From positions 1,426,857 to 1,490,856 of the forward strand of contig NW_008805063.1 in assembly GCF_000004825.1 (NCBI RefSeq): 64,000 nt of DNA, in the 5' to 3' direction. This document shows, in pieces, positions 52,479 to 61,413 of the stretch. The first letter of the stretch is position 1. Each line of letters starts with the position of its first letter. The notes under the pieces are model-generated. The model did no database searches, had not been told where the DNA came from, and saw only the letters and a list, made by a program, of their open reading frames with translations. Source of the stretch: Heterostelium album PN500 (taxonomy: Eukaryota > Evosea > Eumycetozoa > Acytosteliales > Acytosteliaceae). Both the position numbers and the translations under genes were made by a program.

Positions 52479-54068
52479 ATGAATAATAATAGTTTATTTA
52501 TTATCATTCAGAAATATATATTAAATATATTAATAAAAGAGGATCAAGTCCCATCATCTTTAACTTTAAAAAACTATATAGAATCACATACCGATGCAAA
52601 GGACTTGAAATACTTTAAAGGTGGATCATATCATTCATTGGTGAACTATTCATTAGTATCCAAAGTATGGTTCAACTACATATCTAATTCACTATGTGAA
52701 AAGTTTTATTTTAAATATAATAATAATAATAGTAAAAATAATAATAGTGATAGAAATTTATTGTTTGATCTTTCTAAATCAAGTTCAATCTATAAGTTTA
52801 ACAATGTTAATTATTTATATTTCGATACGAGCGATATGCCTAGCTGTGTGGAAGCCGAACAACATGCGATAGTCCATTGGATTTCAAGGTTTGTGAATCT
52901 GAAACGATTGGTTATTGGCACAGAGTTTTCAGGGTTGGTCAGAACGTTGGTGCGTCGTTTGCCAAACATCAAGATAGAGGTGCTTGTCTTTCAGTATCAC
53001 GAATACTACATGAATGTGGTGGATCTTTCAGAGTTTGACCGGTCTACACTCGAGTTTGTTCATGTCCATGCCGGAGAATTCTCATCGTCCGTGGAGTACG
53101 AAGATATTGACAACTACTTTGAAGATTACATAAGAAAGTGGCGAACCAATTCCATCTATTGTGAATATGGAACCGATGGTGATGTAGAGGGTGTCATCCA
53201 TATATCCTACAAGCAACTACTTACCAAGGTTAGATCTTTACAATCCATTGTTATACCGTCAGATCATATCGATACCAACCAACTTAAATATATACTAGAG
53301 CAGCAACAGCAACAACAAACAGTTGGTGGTGGTATTGAAGCATTCAAAGGGAATGTACCGTTTGGAATATACGATTATCAAAGAACAACAGAGTTGGAAG
53401 TAAATACGAATAAGTTTCAGAAATGTCAGTGTTTACCATTGTCCACACAAGAATCTGTTGTTGATGAAATATACAATAACAATCGGTTGGAACATTGGAT
53501 TACATTCTGTGAATTACTGGCGAGTAATACAACGTTAAAACATCTCTACTTGACCAATCAGTGTAAGAGTATCTATAATAACGATAGGGAGGAGCATAGG
53601 TTGAAGGCGTCAACCATACAAGTTACTTCTGAATCATTGGGCGCAACACTATCGATGAACCAAACACTTCGAACACTCTCGATCTCCTGTGAAATATTGT
53701 CCGATTCATTCTACGAAACGATATCACATTCCAATCGAACCATTAGCGAATTAGAATTGATCGATTGCGATCTTTGGAATCTACAATCGATTGGACAGTC
53801 ACTTAAATACAATAGATCACTTAAGCAACTGACGATATCAAATAGAAACAACCAAATAAAACAAGAGAAAGCAATAACTAAAGATCAAGCGATAGAATCA
53901 TTCATACTAGGATTACAAAATAACAAAACCCTAAGTAACCTACAAATAGATCATTATCAAGATAAAATAATCAATGAATTAATAGTAACAATAATCAATA
54001 ATAATAACTTAAATATAATTAACATTGATAAACAAATAAAATATTGTAAAATGCAATTAAAAAGTTAA
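52479..54068 (+). CDS. Uncharacterised F-box-like/LRR protein
   Basis: Single-exon gene of 529 residues. An F-box-like motif lies near residue 55-70 (YSLVSKVWFNYISNSLCEKF). The C-terminal third has leucine-rich, RNI-like repeats (LGATLSMNQTLRTLSISCEI, IGQSLKYNRSLKQLTIS, LGLQNNKTLSNLQIDHY). Short Asn and Gln runs occur. No enzyme motif. Comparable to the intronless F-box-like gene at 33888-35153 in layout but not closely similar. Likely an ubiquitin-ligase adaptor of a lineage-specific family; function unproven. Confidence 0.72.
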   Translation: MNNNSLFIIIQKYILNILIKEDQVPSSLTLKNYIESHTDAKDLKYFKGGSYHSLVNYSLVSKVWFNYISNSLCEKFYFKYNNNNSKNNNSDRNLLFDLSKSSSIYKFNNVNYLYFDTSDMPSCVEAEQHAIVHWISRFVNLKRLVIGTEFSGLVRTLVRRLPNIKIEVLVFQYHEYYMNVVDLSEFDRSTLEFVHVHAGEFSSSVEYEDIDNYFEDYIRKWRTNSIYCEYGTDGDVEGVIHISYKQLLTKVRSLQSIVIPSDHIDTNQLKYILEQQQQQQTVGGGIEAFKGNVPFGIYDYQRTTELEVNTNKFQKCQCLPLSTQESVVDEIYNNNRLEHWITFCELLASNTTLKHLYLTNQCKSIYNNDREEHRLKASTIQVTSESLGATLSMNQTLRTLSISCEILSDSFYETISHSNRTISELELIDCDLWNLQSIGQSLKYNRSLKQLTISNRNNQIKQEKAITKDQAIESFILGLQNNKTLSNLQIDHYQDKIINELIVTIINNNNLNIINIDKQIKYCKMQLKS

Positions 54069-54111
54069 TATTAACATTTTAGTTTTGAGTTTGTTATTTA
54101 ATTTTTATTAA

Positions 54112-54236
54112 AATCAGCTGATATCGTCTAGTTGGAAATAGAAGATAGATCCTTTGGACACTCCAACGATATTTCATTTAAATACTTGTCCTGAAGGTTT
54201 CTTTTTGTATTTCCAACTAGGCGATACCAGCTGATT
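54112..54236. mobile_element. MITE-like short element with 27-bp inverted ends
   Basis: TCAGCTGATATCGTCTAGTT (54114-54133, continuing GGAAATA to 54140) is repeated in inverted form at 54208-54234 with two mismatches. The interior is only about 67 bp and non-coding. Looks like a miniature inverted-repeat element or its derivative; a clear target-site duplication is not visible. Confidence 0.55.
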
Positions 54237-54596
54237 ATAAAGCTTAGACCAATTTTACTTTCCAAAGGAAAGAGATGAAAACAAAAAGTAGGCTAGAGTC
54301 TATAAAAGAACAATCTAGTAAAATTCTTGGGATATCAGTACAACTTGTTTCGAGACTGATGAGCGGAGGTGGTTATTTATTTATAAATATTTAAAGGAAC
54401 AGATAACTACAGTTAGTCCTTTAAAAATATTTTAATTTTATTCGTTGTCAAATTATTCTTTAAAACTATAAATTTTTTTTTTTTTTTTATTCAATTTATA
54501 TTTTTTCTCATTTAAAATTTGATGCAAGTCAAAGTGGAATTCAACATGATCTTCTTCATCCAGAATTTCATAATGGGGGTGTACTAGGGGTGTACT
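54237..54596. other. AT-rich intergenic stretch
   Basis: No gene or further repeat structure that I can support; lies between the two inverted-repeat elements. Confidence 0.5.
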
Positions 54597-55069
54597 TAAA
54601 TTGATACAACTCAAACATAAAATGAAAAAAAATGAAAAAAATTTTTTTTGGAGTTTAACAATTTTTTTTATTATTGAAATTTTTTTATTTAATTTTGTAC
54701 ATTTAAGTACTCTGCTCTGAGAGGACAACCATTAAGAATATTGGTAACAGTTTATTGCATCTCTAATTTCATTTTTTCACGTTATTTTATTTTTTTGTTT
54801 GAAGATGGAAGAACAAAACAATTTTTTTAAACTCTTAGCTGAGAAACTCCCCACATGGGGAAATGAAGAATTCGTTTCTGAAAAGTATTTAGTTGCAATA
54901 TCAACTATAAATAAACTGTTACCAATATTCTTAATGGTTGTCCTCTCAGAGCAGAGTACTTAAATGTACAAAATTAAATAAAAAAATTTCAATAATAAAA
55001 AAAATTGTTAAACTCCAAAAAAAATTTTTTTCATTTTTTTTCATTTTATGTTTGAGTTGTATCAATTTA
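54597..55069. mobile_element. Fold-back transposable element, perfect 160-bp inverted arms
   Basis: Arms 54597-54756 and 54910-55069 read as perfect reverse complements, starting TAAATTGATACAACTCAAAC at each outer end. The flanks are a direct GTACT repeat, at 54592-54596 and 55070-55074, the expected 5-bp target-site duplication. The 153-bp interior and part of the right arm contain a 52-codon open frame (54805-54963, MEEQNNFFKLLAEKLPTWGN and on). That frame is too short for a transposase, so the element is non-autonomous. Identical arms mean a recent insertion or active homogenisation. The superfamily cannot be named from this sequence alone. Confidence 0.85.
54805..54963 (+). CDS. Short open frame inside the fold-back element
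   Basis: 52 residues, MEEQNNFFKLLAEKLPTWGN up to LSEQST. The last third is read through the right inverted arm. It may be chance or the remnant of the N-terminus of an element-encoded protein. No motif recognised; expression doubtful. Confidence 0.25.
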   Translation: MEEQNNFFKLLAEKLPTWGNEEFVSEKYLVAISTINKLLPIFLMVVLSEQST

Positions 55070-55396
55070 GTACTAATTGTGTAATTTCATTTTATCCCAA
55101 AATTTTGCAAAGCATTTGTGTGCATTTTGCAAAAATAAAACATATCACAATTTTTAAATCCTAAAATTAGATATTTTCTTTTCTTGTTAATTCTTTAATT
55201 TTTGAATGTATAATTAAATATTATTTTTCAATCGTTTATTTTAAAACTTTTAGAAATTGCCATGAAGACTCCCTCCTTCAATCCTGTTAAACGGTCAATT
55301 CCACATCAACTCGTTCGAACCAATATTCCTATGATCGATGTTTTCAATTGTCTTGTTAAATCGCAAAAAATCGATTGCAGGAAGGAAGGAAAAAAA
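55070..55396. other. AT-rich intergenic stretch
   Basis: Between the fold-back element and the truncated small gene. An ATG-started frame at 55262 runs into the truncated copy but in a different frame from the family protein, so I do not call it a gene. Confidence 0.4.
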
Positions 55397-55657
55397 AGGT
55401 TGTGGTGGTGGAAATGGAATCAATATCGATGCCAATGTCAATATCAACTTGGGTGCAACCATTGGTGGTGTTCTTGGTGTTGTTGGTGGATTATTGGGTG
55501 GTGTCTTGGGTGGTGGTGGATGTCACACTTGTCCATAAATATGATTTCGAATATTATCCCAAATTTGTTGTATTGATTAAAACTATCTTATAAATAAAAT
55601 GATTATTATTCTATAATATAATCATTCAATCCAATTAAAATTCCAAGATTTTTTTTC
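55397..55657 (+). pseudogene. Truncated fifth copy of the small Gly/Cys-rich gene
   Basis: Contains only the second half of the coding region ([18 protein letters not shown] to GGGGCHTCP, stop at 55536-55538) plus the 3' flank of copy 4, including ATTATTCTATAATATAATCA. The leader, intron and upstream element are missing. The fragment is bordered by GGAAGGAAAAAAA on the left (about 55384-55397) and TTTTTTTTCCTTCC on the right (about 55650-55663), inverted to one another. A duplicated piece of copy 4 rather than an independent gene. Confidence 0.8.
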
Positions 55658-56065
55658 CTTCCTCTGAGGTGTTACACGTATGAAATTGCTTAATTCTTGT
55701 GTATCCTCCTATTAAAAGTGCTATATTAGCACCATCTTTTCTAAATAATAACATAATTTGTAAATAATGTTAGACCCGACATACCATTGCATTGATACAT
55801 TCTATTTTAATATAACTTTGTTTATTTTTATCTTAAAATCTACAGATATTAATAACTTAGCTTCAAAAAAAAACAATATTAATTTTTTTAAAAATTTTCA
55901 CAAATTTGTTCAGAAATGAGAAGGCAAATTTCCAACGATCGTGACTGGGTGTTTATTAAAAGTAAAAATAAATCTTGAACAAGTTTAAAGACTAATAGTA
56001 TGTATACTTTTAAATAAAGCTATGTAATTTTACTTTTTTATTCTTTTTGTATGTTTGAGATAGAC
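55658..56065. other. AT-rich intergenic stretch
   Basis: About 400 bp, no gene or RNA seen. Confidence 0.5.
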
Positions 56066-57654
56066 TCAAAATTTCTTAGACTTTAACCAACTACCACACA
56101 TAAAGAAAGGAACTGAGATAATGAATGCTCCAGGAATGAATAAAATCTTATTGTTACCTCCTTTTAATTCAAATAGGTAGCAGGTCCATCCTAAAATAAT
56201 AAAGAATATTATAATTACAAGGATGAACAAAATTTCGTAATAAAAGAGTTTTGGTTTCTTCTTGGTCAATAACGCTCTAATTTTTTTGTCTTCGTTCATC
56301 AACATTGCTTCAAGAGTGCAGCCTTCGGTTCGGTTTTCAAGAAGCCATTCTACGACCTGGAAATGTCTATTCTTTGATGATTCATCAAGTGCTTTCGTTG
56401 TAAATCCTTCAGTTCTGTTATGATGAAGAAACTCGACCAGATTAAGATGTCCTTTGGCAGCAGCACCATCAAATGCTTCATGTGAACAACCTTCACTACG
56501 ATTAATATGAAGAAACTCGACAAGATCAAGGTGTCCATTTGATGCAGCTCCATTCATCGCAATTATTGAACATCCTTCAAATCTATGATTATGTAAAAAT
56601 TCAACAATTTTAAGGTGTCCATTGGTAGAGGCATCATCCATCGCAACGCTCGAGCAACCTTCTGTTCTATTATAGTGGAGCCATTCAACCAGATCGTTGT
56701 GTCCATTTTTAGCAGCACCATTCATTGCTAATACTGTAGCTCCTTCATCTCGAAAGTGATTGAGCCATTCAACAGTTTCTAGGTGTCCGTTTGATGCAGC
56801 TAAATCCATTGCCTTGGTTGTTCCATTATAATTCATTTGATGTAATTGTTTCAAAAGATCGAAATGACCACATTCAGCAGCTGTGTCTATTAAGAAAATG
56901 TTGTCTTCTGGATATTCATCTCGATCTTTATTCTCTTTTCTGAGGTATTTGATCAAATCGATGTGATTTCCACGAACTGCTTGATCAAACATAAAATTGC
57001 CAGCTCTATCTTGTGGTCTATGTTCAGCCAACCATTCTATCAAATCTATTCTCCCAACTCTTGCAGCAGAGTCGAATGCCTTTGTTACAACCTGTCGACT
57101 ACTGATTTTATTCAAAAGAAAGGCCATTACATCGATATTATGTGAGAATGGCGATATTATGAATGCAGGTCGGTAATCAACTCGAAATCCGCGCGTATCG
57201 AGTTCTCTTGATTTTGCTACGAGTATAATGTCAAAGTATCTTAGAATGTCTAATCTATTATATTTGGATGCATAGTATAAAAGATCTTGGGTTTAATCTT
57301 TTGTTTTGTTTTTGCACCCAAAATTATCTCTGGATTGATACCGATTTCTTCGATTAGATACCTTAGAATCGCGAAGGAGTTTGGATGTGATGATTTGATT
57401 GTATTAACCAGGGTTCGATACGTTTTATCTTTAAAGTTAAAAAAGAAATACCAACTGGTACCAGGATATCTATATCGATACTGTTTCAACAGATCAAGAT
57501 AACCATTGCCTGCCATTACCTGTGGTCTTTCAATCATTTCACTCCATCGATATACTCTGCAACTAGATGATTTACACTGACATCTTAATAAACTGCGTAT
57601 TATTTTATTTAATACACTATTATTGAATAATGATAAAAATAATGATTTATCCAT
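56066..57654 (-). pseudogene. Ankyrin-like repeat membrane protein, one apparent frameshift
   Basis: The first part (57654 to about 57290; MDKSLFLSLFNNSVLNKIIR start) and the second part (about 57290-56066) are in different frames, both clearly coding. The second part continues without stop from QDLLYYASKYNRLDILRYF through about ten ankyrin-like units with the phrase NGHLETVEWLNH / KGHLNLVEFLHHNRTEG. It then ends in two membrane spans (ILFILVIIIFFIILGWTCYL and a later one) and a basic tail. The frame change falls in an A-rich tract (about 57285-57310), where a base error or a single-base indel is easy. If real, the gene is broken; otherwise it is an ankyrin protein of about 528 residues. Dictyostelids have many such ankyrin genes with EWL/EFL repeats; function unknown. 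Confidence 0.65.
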
Positions 57655-57818
57655 TTTATTTGAAAAAAAATTGCAAGATCACTTTTTTATTTGACACCTA
57701 TCGATTCACTTTTGTTTGATTTGCCAAAAAAAAATAAATTTAATAAAAAAAAAAAGTAAAATTTTATTAAATTTATTTTTTAATCATTATTAAATTATCA
57801 TAATTGATGATGAGGAAC

Positions 57819-57832
57819 TGTGTGGGTGTGTG
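57819..57832. promoter_or_regulatory. G-box-like motif upstream of the ankyrin-like gene
   Basis: TGTGTGGGTGTGTG, about 165 bp before the ATG at 57654. Resembles the GBF-binding G-box consensus (G/T-rich, GGGTGTG core). Confidence 0.35.
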
Positions 57833-57937
57833 ATTCAAAGATTTTTTCTTGCTTGTAACCATAAATCGAATAAAATAAAAAAAACCACTCAGATCTGAAT
57901 TAACCCCTCTTGGGAGCCAGTTTTGTTTTGTGTTGTA

Positions 57938-58111
57938 CTATTGATAAAACCACTTTGATTTATTTGCGATGGTAGGATGTTCTTGAATGATATCATTGAT
58001 TTGTTTAATAAATTTAAAGTTTGCTGTTTTGTCAGTTGGATCACGGATATTTAGGTACAATCTACGTAGTGATCTGTTATTCTTGAGAGTTTCGTAAATT
58101 TGTAAATAGTC
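57938..58111 (-). pseudogene. Orphan terminal exon
   Basis: Open for 57 codons from a good acceptor (TATTTTAAG before 58111) to TAG at 57940-57938. Reads DYLQIYETLKNNRSLRRLYL then NIRDPTDKTANFKFIKQIND and on. The style resembles the last exon of dictyostelid F-box/FNIP genes. No upstream exon of such a gene exists here; the upstream neighbour on this strand is the end of TPR paralogue 2, which has its own stop. Probably a leftover of a rearranged gene. Confidence 0.45.
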
Positions 58112-58194
58112 CTTAAAATAAAAATAATAATAATAAATTTTGACACAAAAGATTACTTGTGTTTTAAATAAAGCATTTTAAAAAAATTATTGCT

Positions 58195-61086
58195 TTATGT
58201 AACTTTATTAAGAATATCTTTGTTATAGTTTGCCATCTCCTCTTCAATTGATAATGATTGAGAAAGTTCTTCGTAATAGTGCTGTTTATTCTTGTCTGGA
58301 TTGAAATGAGTCGTAAAGCTAACCATTGAAGTATAGCCGTGACGAAGGAGCGATCTCATGTCAACCTTCATGTATTTAACTTCAGTTTTTTTAATTTTAT
58401 CATACATCCTATTCGTAGCTGTGAGTATTGATTTGAATGTTGGGTCTTCTAATAGTGTTGGGTGCTCGGTGGCAATCGATTGAATCTCGACCAAGTCACG
58501 AATCACTTCATCTTTTTTCGCCAATCCAATATTCAACAAAGAGCGATTGTATAAAGACACGACTTCACCTGGGTTTATTGAAATGATTTCATTCAAATCT
58601 TTGATCATTATCTTTAGTTTCGCTTCGAACAAACCGTGTCTTGTGAAATAGTTGGATGTCGACTTTGATGTTGGTGCTGCCAATCCTTGTTTATAGATAG
58701 AGTTGAAATATTCTGTCGCTTTTTCACCATCACCAACATACAATTGTATATATCCAAGTCTATTGATTGCATTTATAAGTTTGGTTGCTTTATCTTGAGT
58801 GTTCATACTATCGTTGTTGTTCAATCTTTCGATATAGGTATTGAGTACTTCTTGTGCTGCTAAATACTCGTTGTTGTCAACCAGTGTTTGAGCATGGAAC
58901 ATACATACTGCATCGTTGTTTGGATGTGATCTATAAATTAAAGTTGATAGATCCAATGCCTCTTTGAAAGCGTAGGTTCGAACGAGGAATGATGCTCTAA
59001 TGATTTGAACCATGATTCTCTCTTCAATGTCATGATACTTGTCGATTTGCACTGCTTGATTCACCAAAGTATCTACTCTTTTTAAAATAATTTTATCATA
59101 TTCATTGAACAAAATAAATGCTCTCATTGCATAGTAAATCGATGTACCAACCGATTGGATATTCTTATCGCAACTTTGAATGGCATCTTGCAATGTTTCG
59201 ATATCCAGTATCTTATCCTCACAGAAATGACTGACAAACTCCTCTTTGGTCTTTGGTAAACTGTCGAATTCCCATGCTATAGCGTTGAATGGTGAATGTC
59301 CCATGTGAAAGTGATACTGGTTGAACTCTCGTGTCTCCATTTTGTAAATGAGGCAATTGTAATGAGATAAAAGGATATTTGTAAATTTAATATCGTTGGC
59401 CATTAAATGTAGACCAGCCAACACTTCAATGCATTTAAATAACTTGGCAAGTCTGTCCACCTGAAGATTATTCTTGTTGTTCTCCAAGAATTGATTGATG
59501 ATCGATTGTATTGCAATGGAATTACTTTTAATTTCATTTAAAGTGTTGAGTTGTTCCGATGATTGTATTTCTGATTTCAATGCTTTTCTGATTAACGATC
59601 TGTCTTTGTCTGCTAAACTACCAAAGAAATCACTCATCTCAGTGGTGTTGATATCCAACTTGGCAACATAATAATTAATTGTGTTACTTAAAAAGGTAAG
59701 ACAATGCTCTCCATAGGTATTCTGATGTTTACACTTCTCGATTATCTTCAATGTCCTCTCAAGAATTTGAGCAACTTCTTTTGAAGACAATGATATATCG
59801 ATATTCATCGTTTCCAGTGCTTTGGTCTGTACGATTCCAATATTCAATAGATAGACATCCTCTAGACTTTCATCTATATTCATTCCTACAATATAATTAA
59901 TTAAAAATTAAAAAATAAAACAATTAATATTGTTATGATATGTTATTTCCAATTAATAATAAACAAACAAACATACATTCCAACATTTCAATGATAATTC
60001 AGCATATTTATAGGCTTCTTCATATCTGTCTAGTTGTGATAGAGTAGAACATAACTTATACGAATTAAGAGAATCTGGTTGAAGCTCAACAAGTATCTTT
60101 AGAGTATCGATTTGTTCTTTTGGTTTGTCTTGAAGAAGCGCTGCTTTCACTGTCAGTGCAGAGAAAAAAACATTGCGTAAGTTTTTGTATTCTGATGCTG
60201 GACAACTTGATAAACCAATATTGATCCGCTCCAAAGCATCGTCCTTCATTCCTAAATTAAATTCGGTGATTCCAAGATAGATCGATTCAATCGGTGTAAA
60301 TTCGTCAGGGAATCGATTCTGCAATAACATGAGGATCTTACGACACGACTGGTGGTCTTCTGCATTATTACATGCGAGGAAAGCAGATCGAAGGAATGGT
60401 GCATCGATATCATCGGGATGTTGGGCAACGATAGCCAACGCAAGATGAGAAGCAGCTTTAACATTATCCTGTTCAACAAGCACATGAAGTTTCGTTAAAT
60501 CGATATTGAAAGTCAATGATTTATGACATGAACTTTCAAATCTAGATTTGGCAGCATGTGCTTTATTACATTCCTCCAATGCCTTTTCGGAATCACCATA
60601 ATGATCCAACAGAATTCTAGCTTTAGCAAGGTGAATAGTGATTATATACTCAGAGTCAACACGCAACATTCGATCACACAGTGCTAAAGCATCATCATAT
60701 TGACCCATAAGCACAAATTGATCGATTTGACCCATCATCTTTATCATCTCTTGACTATTATTATCACTACTGTTGTTATTGTAGTTATTAATACTATCTA
60801 CTGTTTCAAAACCAAAACCAAAACCAATACCACTACCAAAATATCTAATACTAAAACCACCAAAAACATTAAAATTGCATTGTATTCTTGTATTGTTATT
60901 ATTATTGTTATTATTATGACTAACTATTGAAAATGAAGAAGAAGATCTCTGACTATTGTTAGTACTTCTAGATTTACTATTAGTATTACTAATTGATTTA
61001 TAAATATTATTATTATAACATTGTAATGTACTAAATCTCAAGGATGTGTTAGATCTTTGAAGAATAGAGGTAATACATCTATTCAT
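58195..61086 (-). CDS. TPR-like protein with probable mitochondrial targeting, paralogue 2
   Basis: Exon 1 61086-59977 (starts MNRCITSILQRSN, a presequence-like leader, then Ser/Asn-rich sequence); exon 2 ends at 58195. Core motifs match paralogue 3 closely: QFVLMGQYDDALALCDR, LNRLGYIQLYVGDGEKATEYF-like, and NYFTRHGLFEAKLKIMIKDL. The expected acceptor (ATTGTAG before 59885) would throw exon 2 out of frame, because the next bases read GAATGA. An acceptor 25 bp further on (TCTAGAG, exon from 59859) keeps frame and gives 924 residues. Alternatively the second half may start on its own at the ATG at 59883. Same strand and layout as paralogues 1 and 3. Likely helical-repeat scaffold; no enzyme motif. 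Confidence 0.75.
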
Positions 61087-61413
61087 TTTTAAATTTATTT
61101 GTTGGTTACAATAAATATAAACACACGACTTTTATTGTGTTAACCCAACAACCCAATTATAAAGTGGTAACCGAGTTGTTTTTTTTGTAAATTTAGTATC
61201 TTAAGATATTTTAAATAGTAAACCATGGTTTAAACAACCAAAGAAATATATCGATATTAGAAATTTTTTGGAAAATGGAAAAAAAAAATAGAAAAATAAT
61301 ATTATTAAAATTAATCATATTATTTTTATTAAATGATCTCATCCTTAGTCATGATTTAGCTTGTCTTTAATAAATATAACATATGAAGGTGTGTGGACTT
61401 TGATTTTGTATAT
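61087..61413. promoter_or_regulatory. Upstream region of TPR paralogue 2
   Basis: About 330 bp of AT-rich DNA between paralogues 2 and 3; must contain the promoter of paralogue 2 and the 3' end of paralogue 3. No other feature seen. Confidence 0.45.

Noticed and set aside
54453-54728. Minus-strand Lys/Phe-rich frame
   Set aside because: A/T-rich, overlaps the left arm of the fold-back element, no motif.
55262-55576. 104-codon frame running into the truncated small gene
   Set aside because: It reads the fragment in a frame that does not match the family; a chance fusion.
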